NCBI RefSeq assembly: GCF_000017265.1
Contig: NC_011144.1
Coordinates: 3,760,001-3,824,000 of the forward strand
Length of the DNA: 64,000 nt
Direction of reading: 5' to 3'
Source of the DNA: Phenylobacterium zucineum HLK1
Lineage (GTDB): Bacteria > Pseudomonadota > Alphaproteobacteria > Caulobacterales > Caulobacteraceae
The translations under genes and the position numbers were made by a program. The notes beneath the pieces are model-generated. The model made no database searches, was not told the origin of the DNA, and saw nothing but the letters and a program-made list of their open reading frames with translations. Shown in pieces: positions 1 through 8,001 of this stretch; within the stretch, counting starts at the first letter, position 1; each line of letters opens with the position of its first letter.

Positions 1-959
1 AACTCGGCCTGCGCCTTGCGGATGCGGCCGGCGTCGCCCGAGCGGCGGGCGTCGGCCAGCGCCTCGGCGGCCTCCATCTCGCGGATCGGGTCGAGGTAGG
101 AATTGTCGGCCGGACGGAAGCCGCCGTACTTCAGGCCCTCCAGGACCTTGCGCTGCTTCTCGGCGACCTCGTCGGTTCCCGTGCCGTAGGTCAGGAAGAA
201 CTGGCGGATCTTCTCCTTCACCGCCGGATCGAGGTCCTTGCGCACCAGGATCGAGGATTCCGGGATCGGCGGCGAGCGCCAGATGATCTCGATCCGCTGG
301 AACAGCTCGGGATTGTCGCGCTCGTAGAACTGCAGGCCGATGGTGTTGTTGGTCGCCACGTCCGTCAGGCCGTTGGCCACGGCCATGAAGTTCGACTGGT
401 GGTTGGCGGCGCGGACCGCCTTGAAGCACTTGGCCGGGTCGATGTTGTTGGGCGTGAAGAGGTAGGCCTTCGGCGCCAGCGTGCCCGTGGTGGACTTGGC
501 GTCGCCGATGCCCAGCGCCAGGGTGCGGTCGCACTTCAGCACGTCCTCGAGGGTGACGCCGCTGCCCTTCCGGACGATCAGCACCGACTGGTACGAGCCC
601 TCGCCGCTGGCGTCGACCACGCGGCCGATCACCTCGCCGTCGGCCCGGCGGGTGGCCTCCAGCGCCGGCAGGGCCGAGAACCAGCCGACCTGCGCCTGGT
701 TGAAGCGCATGGCTTCGATCATCGAGGTGTAGTTCGAGATGAAGTAGGGCTTCACCTTCACGCCGATCTGCCGGGACATGTCGTCCAGCAGCGGCTGCCA
801 CAGGGGCTGCATCGACTGCTGCCCCTCGGCGGGGGTGATGGCGAAGTTCAGCTCCTTGGGCGTCCCGCCCGAGGCGGCCGTCTCCCCGCCGTCGCCGCAG
901 GCGGCGAGGCCGAGGGTGGCGGCGATCAGGGCCAGGCCCAGGATGCGGCGGCGGATCAT
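1..959 (-). CDS. phnD: Phosphonate/phosphate-type ABC transporter substrate-binding lipoprotein, 3' end cut by window
   Basis: PhnD-type solute-binding protein, expected to capture phosphonate, phosphite or a related oxyanion and deliver it to an ABC permease. About 319 residues are visible and the C-terminus runs off the left edge. The N-terminus MIRRRILGLALIAA ends in lipobox LAAC, so the mature protein should be lipid-anchored. Seen motifs include YTSMIEAMRF, VGWFSALPALEA, GDAKSTTGTLAP and IWRSPPIPES, all typical of PhnD. Its ATG overlaps the phnC stop by 4 bp (ATGA), so the two are translationally coupled. A paralogue lies at 33261-34259. The ligand cannot be read from the sequence. Confidence 0.9.
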   Translation of the reverse strand, partial: MIRRRILGLALIAATLGLAACGDGGETAASGGTPKELNFAITPAEGQQSMQPLWQPLLDDMSRQIGVKVKPYFISNYTSMIEAMRFNQAQVGWFSALPALEATRRADGEVIGRVVDASGEGSYQSVLIVRKGSGVTLEDVLKCDRTLALGIGDAKSTTGTLAPKAYLFTPNNIDPAKCFKAVRAANHQSNFMAVANGLTDVATNNTIGLQFYERDNPELFQRIEIIWRSPPIPESSILVRKDLDPAVKEKIRQFFLTYGTGTDEVAEKQRKVLEGLKYGGFRPADNSYLDPIREMEAAEALADARRSGDAGRIRKAQAE

Positions 960-1750
960 TGGGGCGCTCCTTCCCAGAAGACGTCCTCGAACTCGGGCCC
1001 GTAGATGTCGATGAGCTGTTCGCGGCGCAGGCCCTCGGCCGGGCCATCGTAGACGATCTTGCCCGCTTTCAGGGCGACCACCCGCTCGCAGTAGCGCAGG
1101 GCGTAGTCCACCTGGTGCAGGGTCACGACGACGGTGAGGCCGTCCGTCGCGTTGAGTTCCTTGAGGATCTCCATCACCCGGCGGGCCGAGACCGGGTCGA
1201 GGCTGGCGACCGGCTCGTCGGCGAGGATCACCTTGGCCTTCTGGACCAGCGCGCGGGCGATGGCGCCGCGCTGCTGCTGGCCGCCCGACAGCGTATTGGC
1301 CCGCTGGGCGGCGTAGTCGGACACCCCGACGCGCTGCAGCGAGGCCATCACGGCGTGCTTGGTCTCGGCCGGCCACAGGCCCAGCACGCCGCGCCACATC
1401 GGGATCCGCCCCAGCGAACCCAGGGCGACGTTGGTGAACAGCGACAGCCGTCCGACCAGATTGAACTGCTGGAAGATCATGCCGATGCGGGTGCGCGCCT
1501 TGCGCACGCCCGAGCCGATCCGGCCGTTCTCCTGCACCGGCGCGCCGAAGGCCTCGATACGGCCCTCGCCCGCGTCGATGGTCTGCAGCGCGCTGATCGA
1601 GCGCAGCAGAGTGGACTTGCCCGAGCCCGACGGCCCGATCAGCGCGATCATCTCGCCCTTGCGGACCTCGAGCGACACCGCGTCGAGGGCCCGGCGCGAG
1701 CCGAAGGTCTTGGAGGCGTTCCGTACGGACAGAACGGCGGCGTCGGACAT
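956..1750 (-). CDS. phnC: Phosphonate ABC transporter ATP-binding protein
   Basis: ATPase subunit of the phosphonate-type ABC importer, 264 aa. Walker A GPSGSGKST is at about residues 39-47, followed by the Q-loop region MIFQQFNLVGRLS, the signature LSGGQQQR and Walker B VILADEPVASLD, all intact. The GRLSLFTNVALGSLGR stretch is typical of PhnC. It is the first gene of a phnC-phnD operon, with phnD overlapping its stop by 4 bp; the permease gene is presumably beyond the left edge. Phosphonate versus phosphite or phosphate specificity is unresolved. Confidence 0.93.
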   Translation of the reverse strand: MSDAAVLSVRNASKTFGSRRALDAVSLEVRKGEMIALIGPSGSGKSTLLRSISALQTIDAGEGRIEAFGAPVQENGRIGSGVRKARTRIGMIFQQFNLVGRLSLFTNVALGSLGRIPMWRGVLGLWPAETKHAVMASLQRVGVSDYAAQRANTLSGGQQQRGAIARALVQKAKVILADEPVASLDPVSARRVMEILKELNATDGLTVVVTLHQVDYALRYCERVVALKAGKIVYDGPAEGLRREQLIDIYGPEFEDVFWEGAPQ

Positions 1751-2184
1751 GGGGGGCGGCGCTTTCCCGGTCAGGCACGATCAGGCAGGGCGTGGGCGGT
1801 GAAGGCCGTCCTGCGGGGGGCTACATGGCACGCCGCCGTGGCCCGGGTCCAGATGCCGGCGCGCGTGAAGGCGCCGCAGGCGTCCGGATGGAACTCGCCA
1901 TGAAACTCTGGCGTGCGGGGCCAGCAGAACGCGCCCGACGGGCGGCGGCCCCTCCCCGAACGACCTGCGGGGGCGCCGTTTTCTCCTTGAGAATACTGTC
2001 CCCGCGGCGACACACCGCCAGGGTTAAATACCGATGTTCGGTATAGTGACGGGACGTCGCAGGATCTTGTCCCTTTACATCGCGGTCGGGAGACCCTATT
2101 TGCGCGGCTTCCGGCGGACCCGATGTCCTAACAAGCGCTGCTAACGCCGGTCTGGGTTCAACAATCCGTTGGGGGTTGCGTGAG
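1751..2184. other. Long intergenic region between phnC and the decarboxylase gene
   Basis: About 430 bp separate two divergent genes, so it should hold both promoters and the decarboxylase leader. I see no convincing coding sequence. The part from about 1990 to 2170 is less GC-rich than its surroundings and contains the inverted repeat at 2028-2044. About 140 nt then separate that repeat from the decarboxylase start, enough for a structured leader. Confidence 0.6.
2028..2044. promoter_or_regulatory. Perfect 7-bp inverted repeat, candidate operator
   Basis: ATACCGA and TCGGTAT are exact reverse complements separated by 3 bp. The right arm overlaps a -10-like TATAGT (2042-2047). Placed between divergent phnC and the decarboxylase gene, it looks like a repressor site. 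The regulator is not known. Confidence 0.4.
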
Positions 2185-3456
2185 GTGCACACGTACCATA
2201 CGCCCCTGGACCTGGTCCGCGAGCGGTCCCCGGAACGTCCTGTCGCACTTGCGCGACCGGACGCGGTGGCCGTAGCGGCGCGCTGGTTCCAGGACAATTT
2301 TCAAGGCGACGTTTTCTACGCTGTGAAGGCGAACCCTTCGCCGTGGGTCATCGAGACCCTGGTGAAGAGCGGCGTGAACTCGTTCGATGTGGCCTCGGTC
2401 CCCGAGATCGAGCTGGTGTCGGCGCATGCGCCGGGCGCCCGGATGGCGTTCATGCATCCGGTGAAGAGCCGGCGTGCGATCGCCCAGGCCTACTTCGACC
2501 ACGGCGTGAAGACCTTCGCCCTCGACACCCATGAGGAGCTGCAGAAGATCCTCGAGGCCACCGGCGGGGCCGACGACCTGTCGCTGATCGTCCGCCTGGG
2601 CGTGTCGGCGGAAGGCGCGTCCTACTCGCTGGCCGGCAAGTTCGGGGTCGATGCGTGGGAAGCCCCCTCGCTCCTGCTGGCCGCCCGCCGGGCGACCCAG
2701 GACCGCATGGGCGTGTCGTTCCACGTGGGCAGCCAGTGCATGCGGCCGACGGCCTACCAGGCCGCCATGGCCCAGGCGAACCGCGCCATCGTGCGCGCCG
2801 GCGTCCTGGTCGATGTCGTGGACGTGGGCGGCGGGTTCCCGTCGGTCTACCCGGGCATGATGCCGCCCGACATGGCCGACTACACGGACTCGATCCACCG
2901 CGGCTTCGCCGAGATGAGCGTGCACGAGGACACCGAGCTGTGGGCCGAGCCCGGCCGCGGGCTGGTGGCCGAGGCGACCTCGCTGCTCACCAAGGTCGAG
3001 CTGCGCAAGGGCGACGCCCTTTACCTCAACGACGGCAGCTACGGCTCGCTGTTCGACGCCGCGCACATGAAGTGGCCCTTCCCGGTCAAGCTGTACCGGG
3101 GCGAGGGCGAGGCGGCGCACGAGGTGGAAGGCCCGCTGAAGCCGTACCGCTTCTATGGTCCGACCTGCGATTCCATCGACCACATGCCCGGTCCTTTCTG
3201 GCTGCCCGAGGACATCCGCGAGGGCGACTACGTCGAGATCGGCATGCTGGGCGCCTACGGGATCGCCATGAGCACCCGCTTCAACGGCTTCGGCGACGCC
3301 GAGACGGTCGCCGTTGGGGACGCGCCGATGGCCTCCATGTTCGGCCTGGCCGGCCGCTCCATCCGCCTGCCGCGCGAGCGCCAGGAGGACGAGCGCAAGG
3401 TCGTGCGCCTGTCGCGTCCCAAGGGCGCGGCCGGCAAGAGGGGCCGCAAGCGGTAA
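2185..3456 (+). CDS. Type III PLP-dependent decarboxylase (ornithine/lysine decarboxylase family)
   Basis: Alanine-racemase-fold (group IV) basic amino acid decarboxylase, about 423 aa, most likely turning ornithine into putrescine. The PLP lysine lies in FYAVKANPS near the N-terminus. Further family motifs are HVGSQ, DVVDVGGGFPSVYPG, EPGRGLVAE, and YGPTCDSID, whose Cys/Asp belong to the dimer-interface active site. The GTG at 2185 is chosen because GGGGG at 2171-2175 is well spaced for it; an in-frame TTG at 2176 is an alternative. The next gene is a deoxyhypusine-synthase-like enzyme, which supports a polyamine role. Ornithine versus lysine preference cannot be decided by eye. Confidence 0.88.
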   Translation: MHTYHTPLDLVRERSPERPVALARPDAVAVAARWFQDNFQGDVFYAVKANPSPWVIETLVKSGVNSFDVASVPEIELVSAHAPGARMAFMHPVKSRRAIAQAYFDHGVKTFALDTHEELQKILEATGGADDLSLIVRLGVSAEGASYSLAGKFGVDAWEAPSLLLAARRATQDRMGVSFHVGSQCMRPTAYQAAMAQANRAIVRAGVLVDVVDVGGGFPSVYPGMMPPDMADYTDSIHRGFAEMSVHEDTELWAEPGRGLVAEATSLLTKVELRKGDALYLNDGSYGSLFDAAHMKWPFPVKLYRGEGEAAHEVEGPLKPYRFYGPTCDSIDHMPGPFWLPEDIREGDYVEIGMLGAYGIAMSTRFNGFGDAETVAVGDAPMASMFGLAGRSIRLPRERQEDERKVVRLSRPKGAAGKRGRKR

Positions 3457-3480
3457 CAACCCGCGGGCTTGAAGTGTTAT

Positions 3481-3520
3481 AGGCGCGGCCGGTCGCTCCG
3501 TCCCGGTCGCGCCTTTCGTT
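3481..3520 (+). terminator. Strong hairpin with T-rich tail between the two polyamine genes
   Basis: AGGCGCGGCCGG (3481-3492) pairs with CCGGTCGCGCCT (3503-3514) as a 12-bp stem with one G-T wobble. TTTCGTTTT follows. It looks like an intrinsic terminator, yet the next same-strand gene starts only 41 bp later, so it may act as an attenuator. Confidence 0.65.
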
Positions 3521-3560
3521 TTCACGACGGGCGATCACCTTCAGAAGGGAACTTCCGACG

Positions 3561-4616
3561 ATGAACGCTCCCGTTCAGAACACGAACCGCAAGGCCGAGC
3601 TGCTGGCCAACACCGTCGAGCACGTGGCGATCGACCAGTACGACGCCCGGCCGATCATCGATTCCATGCGCAAGATGAGCTTCACGAGCCGCGACACGGC
3701 CCGTGCGGCCGACATCTGGCAGATGAGCCTGGAGGACGCCGACTGCTCCACCTGGCTGACGCTGGCGGGCTCGACCTCGGCCGGCGGCTGCATGCACATC
3801 TACCGTGACATGGTGAAGTTCGGGATGATCGATGCGATCGTCGCGACCGGCGCCTCGATCGTCGACATGGATTTCTTCGAGGCCCTCGGCTTCAAGCACT
3901 ACCAGGCCCAGTCCAACGTCGACGACCGCGACCTGCGCGACCTCTACATCGACCGGATCTACGACACCTACATCGACGAGGAAGAGCTGCAGGCGTGCGA
4001 CGCGACGATCTACGAGATCGCCAACGCGCTCGAGCCGCGCCCCTATTCCAGCCGCGAGTTCATCTACGAGATGGGCAAGTGGCTGGCGGCCGGTAACGCC
4101 AAGAAGCCCGACAGCCTGATCGAGGTGGCCTACCGCGAGGGCGTGCCGATCTTCTGCCCGGCGTTTGTGGACTCCTCGGCCGGCTTTGGCCTCGTCAAGC
4201 ACCAGGTCGAGCGGATGAAGGCGGGCAAGCCCTACCTCACCATCGACGCGGTGGCCGACTTCCGCGAGCTGACCGAGATCAAGCTGAAGGCCGGCGCCAC
4301 GGGCCTGTTCATGGTCGGCGGCGGCGTGCCGAAGAACTTCGCGCAGGACACCGTGGTCTGCGCCGAGATCCTCGGCCACGAGGTCGACATGCACAAATAC
4401 GCCATCCAGATCACAGTGGCCGACGTGCGTGACGGCGCCTGCTCGTCCTCGACCCTCAAGGAGGCCTGCTCCTGGGGCAAGGTGGACGTGACCTGGGAGC
4501 AGATGGTGTTCGCGGAAGCCACCACCGTGGTGCCGCTGATCGCCTCCAACGCCTGGCACCTGGGCGCCTGGAAGACCCGCCAGCGCCGCCGCTGGAACGA
4601 CCTCTTCCAGAAGTAG
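3561..4616 (+). CDS. Deoxyhypusine synthase-like protein (probable polyamine aminobutyl/aminopropyl transferase)
   Basis: Member of the deoxyhypusine synthase (DHS) family, 351 aa. In eukaryotes and archaea DHS moves an aminobutyl group from spermidine to a lysine of eIF5A using NAD. The catalytic lysine motif is preserved as SWGKVD near residue 300, with NAD-site-like stretches LAGSTSAGG and MVGGGVPKNF. Bacteria lack eIF5A, so the substrate must differ; formation of homospermidine from putrescine is a reasonable guess because the neighbouring gene should make putrescine. The start has an upstream GAAGGGAA ribosome-binding sequence. Confidence 0.85.
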   Translation: MNAPVQNTNRKAELLANTVEHVAIDQYDARPIIDSMRKMSFTSRDTARAADIWQMSLEDADCSTWLTLAGSTSAGGCMHIYRDMVKFGMIDAIVATGASIVDMDFFEALGFKHYQAQSNVDDRDLRDLYIDRIYDTYIDEEELQACDATIYEIANALEPRPYSSREFIYEMGKWLAAGNAKKPDSLIEVAYREGVPIFCPAFVDSSAGFGLVKHQVERMKAGKPYLTIDAVADFRELTEIKLKAGATGLFMVGGGVPKNFAQDTVVCAEILGHEVDMHKYAIQITVADVRDGACSSSTLKEACSWGKVDVTWEQMVFAEATTVVPLIASNAWHLGAWKTRQRRRWNDLFQK

Positions 4617-4625
4617 CGACGATGA

Positions 4626-4653
4626 AGGCCCCGGAGCGATCCGGGGCCTTTTT
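4626..4653 (+). terminator. Intrinsic terminator after the DHS-like gene
   Basis: AGGCCCCGG and CCGGGGCCT form a perfect 9-bp stem around a 6-nt loop, followed by a T run. It sits 10 bp after the stop codon of the DHS-like gene and ahead of the convergent VOC gene. Confidence 0.9.
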
Positions 4654-4661
4654 CCTGGGAC

Positions 4662-5048
4662 TCAGCCCCCGGCGGAAGAGATCGAGAGCAGGTTGCCGTC
4701 GGGGTCCTTGAACCAGGCGACCTGGGCCGCCCCGCCGGGCACGGTCCAGATTCCGTCGGCCCCCTGGTCCGCCCCCAGGAAGTCGTAGCGTTCGAACGTC
4801 ACGCCACGGTCCGCGAGCGCGGCGGCGACCTCGCGCACGTCGGCGACCTCCCAGCCGAAGACGGTGTTCCGGGGCGGATGCACCTCGGGCAGGCGGGTGA
4901 TCCGCACGGTGACCCCGCCGGAGCGGACGACGAGCGCGTAGTCGTCCTGCCGCACGAACTCCAGGCCCAGCACGCCGACGTAGAACGCCCGGGCCCGCTC
5001 GTAGTCGGTCGTGGCGATGAAGCCGACCGGTCGCTCGCCCCCCAGCAT
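4662..5048 (-). CDS. VOC (glyoxalase/bleomycin-resistance fold) family protein
   Basis: Single-domain vicinal-oxygen-chelate protein of 128 aa. The opening GFIATTDYERARAFYVGVLG and the closing FKDPDGNLLSIS are the two halves of the betaalphabetabetabeta fold typical of this family. Metal ligands and substrate cannot be assigned; members include glyoxalases, dioxygenases and resistance proteins. It is transcribed with the AIM24-family gene upstream (10 bp away) and faces the DHS-like gene across a terminator. Confidence 0.85.
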   Translation of the reverse strand: MLGGERPVGFIATTDYERARAFYVGVLGLEFVRQDDYALVVRSGGVTVRITRLPEVHPPRNTVFGWEVADVREVAAALADRGVTFERYDFLGADQGADGIWTVPGGAAQVAWFKDPDGNLLSISSAGG

Positions 5049-5058
5049 CGCAGCCTCC

Positions 5059-5892
5059 CTATCTGTTGCCGCCGATCAGGTCGCCGAAGCCGCCCAGGAC
5101 CGAGCCCTCGCCGCGGTTCTGACCGCCGTAGCCGCCCGCCGCGGCCATCATCCGGCCCGCGAGCCTGGAGAACGGCAGCGACTGCACCCAGACCTTGCCC
5201 GGCCCGCGGAGCCTGGCGAAGAACAGCCCTTCGCCGCCGAAGAAGACGCTCTTCACCCCGCCCGCCATGACGAGGTCGAAGTCCACCGAGGGCGTGTAGG
5301 CGGCCAGGCACCCGGTATCGACGTGGATCTCCTGGCCGGCGGCGAGCTCGCGCTCGACCACCGTGCCGCCCATCTGAACGAACACCCAGCCGTCGCCCTC
5401 CAGGCGCTGCATGATGAAGCCCTCGCCGCCGAACAGGCCGGTCATCACGCGCCGCTGGAACTGCACGCCGATCGAGACGCCCCGGGCGGCGGCGAGGAAG
5501 CTGTCCTTCTGGCAGATCAGCGTCCCGCCGACCTCGGCGAGGTTCAGCGGCAGGATCGCGCCCGGCGTGGGCGAGGCGAACGCCACCCGGGCCTTGCCCT
5601 GGCCCTGGTGCGTGAAGACCGTGGTGAACAGGCTCTCGCCGGTGATCAGGCGCTTGCCGGCGCCCAGCAGCTTGCCCATGAAGCCGCCGCCCTGGCCGCC
5701 CGAGCCGTCGCCGAACACCGTGGTCATCTCGACGCTGGCGTCCTTCCAGACCAGCGCCCCGGCCTCGGCCACGGCGCTCTCGCCGGGATCGAGCTCGATC
5801 TCGACGAACTGCAGCTCCTGGCCCTTGATCTCGAAATCGACGTCGTCAGCGACGTTGGGGTTGCGGTGATGGCTCCAGGGGCTCTGCGACAT
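5059..5892 (-). CDS. AIM24 / TIGR00266 family protein
   Basis: 277-aa protein of the AIM24 family, a beta-rich trimeric fold of unknown biochemical role. Visible traits: FVEIELDPGESAVAEAGAL, followed by repeated glycine-rich turns such as GGEGFIMQRLEGDG and FFGGEGLFFARLRGPG, and WVQSLPFSRL, which are characteristic of the family. The ATG at 5892 (MSQSPWSHH) is the first good start. No signal peptide is evident. A long open frame upstream of this start is the antisense shadow of the molybdoenzyme gene. Confidence 0.85.
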   Translation of the reverse strand: MSQSPWSHHRNPNVADDVDFEIKGQELQFVEIELDPGESAVAEAGALVWKDASVEMTTVFGDGSGGQGGGFMGKLLGAGKRLITGESLFTTVFTHQGQGKARVAFASPTPGAILPLNLAEVGGTLICQKDSFLAAARGVSIGVQFQRRVMTGLFGGEGFIMQRLEGDGWVFVQMGGTVVERELAAGQEIHVDTGCLAAYTPSVDFDLVMAGGVKSVFFGGEGLFFARLRGPGKVWVQSLPFSRLAGRMMAAAGGYGGQNRGEGSVLGGFGDLIGGNR

Positions 5893-5954
5893 GGGCTCCA
5901 AACTCCGAAGGTCAGGCGCGCACTCTAGCGAGGCGCGGGGTCGTGGCCTACGCC

Positions 5955-6719
5955 TCAGATCCCCGCGTACCACGCATAGCCGCGGTCCTCCCAGAACCCG
6001 CCCTGGCCGCCGCCGATGTGGGCGAAGTCCTCCACGACCTCGATGCGCATGACGTACTTGGCGTGCTTGTAGCCGAGCTGGCGCTCGACCCGCAGGCGCA
6101 GCGGCGCGCCGTGGCGCACGGGCAGGGGCGCGTCGTTCATGTCGTAGGCGAGGATGGTCTGCGGGTGGTAGGCGTCGACCAGATCGATGCTCTCGTAGTA
6201 GCGCCCGCCCGGCCCGCCGCCGAGGTTGTCGGCGCAGTGGAAGACCACGTAGCGGGCATTGGGCTTCAGCCCGGCGCGGTCCAGCAGCGGCCCCAGGCGC
6301 GCGCCCGTCCACTTGCCGATCGACGACCAGCCCTCCACGCAGTCGTGGCGGGTGATCTGGGTGCGCGCGGGCTGGTCCCGCAGCTCGGCCAGCGACAGCG
6401 ACAGCGGCCGCTCCACGAGGCCGCCCACCGCCAGGCGGTAACCGGCGAAGCCGCCCGCCTTCTGGGCCAGGTACTCGGGATCGTCGGGGTCGATCGAGCC
6501 GTTGGCGCGGAAGTCGGCGGAGATGTCCGCGGGGGCGAATTCGCGGGCCAGGGCCTTGCGGTCCATGACCAGGCGCTGGGCGCGCAGGGTCAGCCCCTCG
6601 GCGCTCTCCAGCACGCGCGTGACGCCTGGGTTCTCGTTCAGCCGGTCGCAGGCGCTGGCCCACAGACCGGCCATGGCGGCGCCCGCGCCCTTCAGCCAGC
6701 CGCGGCGATGGGTGCTCAT
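5955..6719 (-). CDS. Tat-exported molybdopterin-dependent oxidoreductase (sulfite oxidase / MsrP-like fold)
   Basis: Periplasmic molybdenum-cofactor protein of 254 aa. The N-terminus carries a twin-arginine signal (HRRGWLKG) followed by a hydrophobic stretch. The cofactor-ligating cysteine is probably in ITRHDCVEGWSSIGKWTG, matching the sulfite oxidase-fold core; GYKHAKYVMRIEV and GFWEDRGYAWYAGI close the domain. Its ATG overlaps the stop of the cytochrome b gene (ATGA), so the pair likely forms one membrane-bound electron transfer unit, comparable in layout to MsrPQ. Whether it repairs methionine sulfoxide is not shown by sequence. Confidence 0.88.
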   Translation of the reverse strand: MSTHRRGWLKGAGAAMAGLWASACDRLNENPGVTRVLESAEGLTLRAQRLVMDRKALAREFAPADISADFRANGSIDPDDPEYLAQKAGGFAGYRLAVGGLVERPLSLSLAELRDQPARTQITRHDCVEGWSSIGKWTGARLGPLLDRAGLKPNARYVVFHCADNLGGGPGGRYYESIDLVDAYHPQTILAYDMNDAPLPVRHGAPLRLRVERQLGYKHAKYVMRIEVVEDFAHIGGGQGGFWEDRGYAWYAGI

Positions 6720-7549
6720 GGGCGGGCCTCCGGAAGCTCGACGGCGTAGCGGCCGGTGATCATCGACCGGATGTTGTTCCAGGCCCCCGAGGCCACGACC
6801 ATCGCCAGGTGGACGACGACGAACAGGACGATCAGGCCGGCGCAGATGAAATGCACGCTGCGGGCGCCCTGGCGACCGCCGAACAGGTCGATCAGCCACG
6901 GGACGGCGGCGTTGAACCCCGGCGACATGCAGAGGCCGGTCACCACCATCAGCGGGAGCAGCACCAGGGCCACGACGAGATACGAGCCCTTCTGCAGCAC
7001 GTTGTAGGTCCGCGCCGCCTCGCCCTTCGGAAACCGCAGCCGCGCATGGTCGGCGATCTCGCGCAGGACGTGGCGCGGCGAAAGCTGCGCCCGGGTCGGC
7101 AGCAGGTCGCGGCGGATATGGCCGCCGAGAAGCCCAAAGGCCAGATAGACCAGGCCGTTGATGGCGAAGAGCCAGGCGAAGAAGAAGTGCCAGCGCCGGC
7201 CGCTCGCCAGATCCCGGTAGCTGGGAATGGTCGCCCAGCCGGGGAAGGCCTGGTTGCGCCGGTCGCCCTCAACGCCGGTCCAGCCGAGGACGCCGGTGGT
7301 GTCGAACCGCGCCTGCCCCAGCGTGGTGATCCCCCGCGGGCCGTCGGCGGTCTCGTACAGGCGGATCGAGAGCCACGGGTCGGCGAAGGTCGAGGCGTGG
7401 CCCCAGTAGAGGGCCGGATGGGCGTTGAAGATCTGCAGCCCGCTCATCAGCAGCAGGCCGAGGGCCAGGACGTTGATCCAGTGCGTTGTCCGGGTCGCCA
7501 GGCTGTGGCGCCGGATCAGCATCCGCCCCTGGCGCGGCTTGTCGGCCAT
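6716..7549 (-). CDS. Cytochrome b561/b6-type membrane subunit
   Basis: 277-aa integral membrane protein with four to five hydrophobic helices. Likely haem histidines are in RTTHWINVLALGLLLMSG (helix 1), WHFFFAWLFAINGLVYLAFG, and VHFICAGLIVLFVVVHLAMV near the C-terminus. It should pass electrons between the quinone pool and the molybdoenzyme encoded immediately downstream with a 4-bp overlap. The periplasmic loop between the first two helices is long (about 90 residues). Confidence 0.87.
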   Translation of the reverse strand: MADKPRQGRMLIRRHSLATRTTHWINVLALGLLLMSGLQIFNAHPALYWGHASTFADPWLSIRLYETADGPRGITTLGQARFDTTGVLGWTGVEGDRRNQAFPGWATIPSYRDLASGRRWHFFFAWLFAINGLVYLAFGLLGGHIRRDLLPTRAQLSPRHVLREIADHARLRFPKGEAARTYNVLQKGSYLVVALVLLPLMVVTGLCMSPGFNAAVPWLIDLFGGRQGARSVHFICAGLIVLFVVVHLAMVVASGAWNNIRSMITGRYAVELPEARP

Positions 7550-7688
7550 CGCGCTTGCTCCTCCCGCGGGGCTGAGTCTGCCACACCGATCCTACGGCGG
7601 CGAGGCCGGCGCGGACGCACGGCGGGCGGAACGCGAGCCCCCTGCCGGGCTTTCCTCTCCGACGTTCCAGACACGAGAGGAGACCGCC

Positions 7689-7949
7689 ATGGCCGGCGAC
7701 GACAAGATCCAGAGCGAAGGCCGCAAGGACAACGCCGCCCAGCCGCTGAACGCCGCCGACGACAAGGGCGGGCCCGAGCGCTATCCCGCCGTTCGGCAGG
7801 ACGACGCCATCGAGGGCGAGGCGCGCAGCTTCGAGTCCACCGGCAATCCCGAACCGCGCCAGGGGGCGGGCGACTCCACCGTGCCCCCCTCGGCCAACGA
7901 GGGCCGCCTCGGCCCCGGCGCGGACCCGGCCGAAGGCAAGCGGCGCTAG
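7689..7949 (+). CDS. Small hydrophilic, probably disordered protein
   Basis: 86-aa protein rich in D, E, G, K, P and N with almost no large hydrophobic residues, so probably intrinsically disordered. It starts MAGDDKIQSEGRKDN and ends PAEGKRR. A good ribosome-binding sequence (GAGAGGAGA) precedes the ATG, which supports a real gene. I recognise no family; composition resembles hydrophilin-like stress proteins, which is inference only. Confidence 0.7.
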   Translation: MAGDDKIQSEGRKDNAAQPLNAADDKGGPERYPAVRQDDAIEGEARSFESTGNPEPRQGAGDSTVPPSANEGRLGPGADPAEGKRR

Positions 7950-8001
7950 CCCGCGGTCACGGCGCTCCGTAATCTCCCCAGCGAACGGGGAGGAACGGGC
8001 G

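Noticed and set aside
5059..6663. Long frame joining the AIM24 gene to upstream sequence as one fusion gene
   Set aside because: The extra part lies over the molybdoenzyme gene in another frame and has shadow composition; MSQSPW at 5892 is a proper start.
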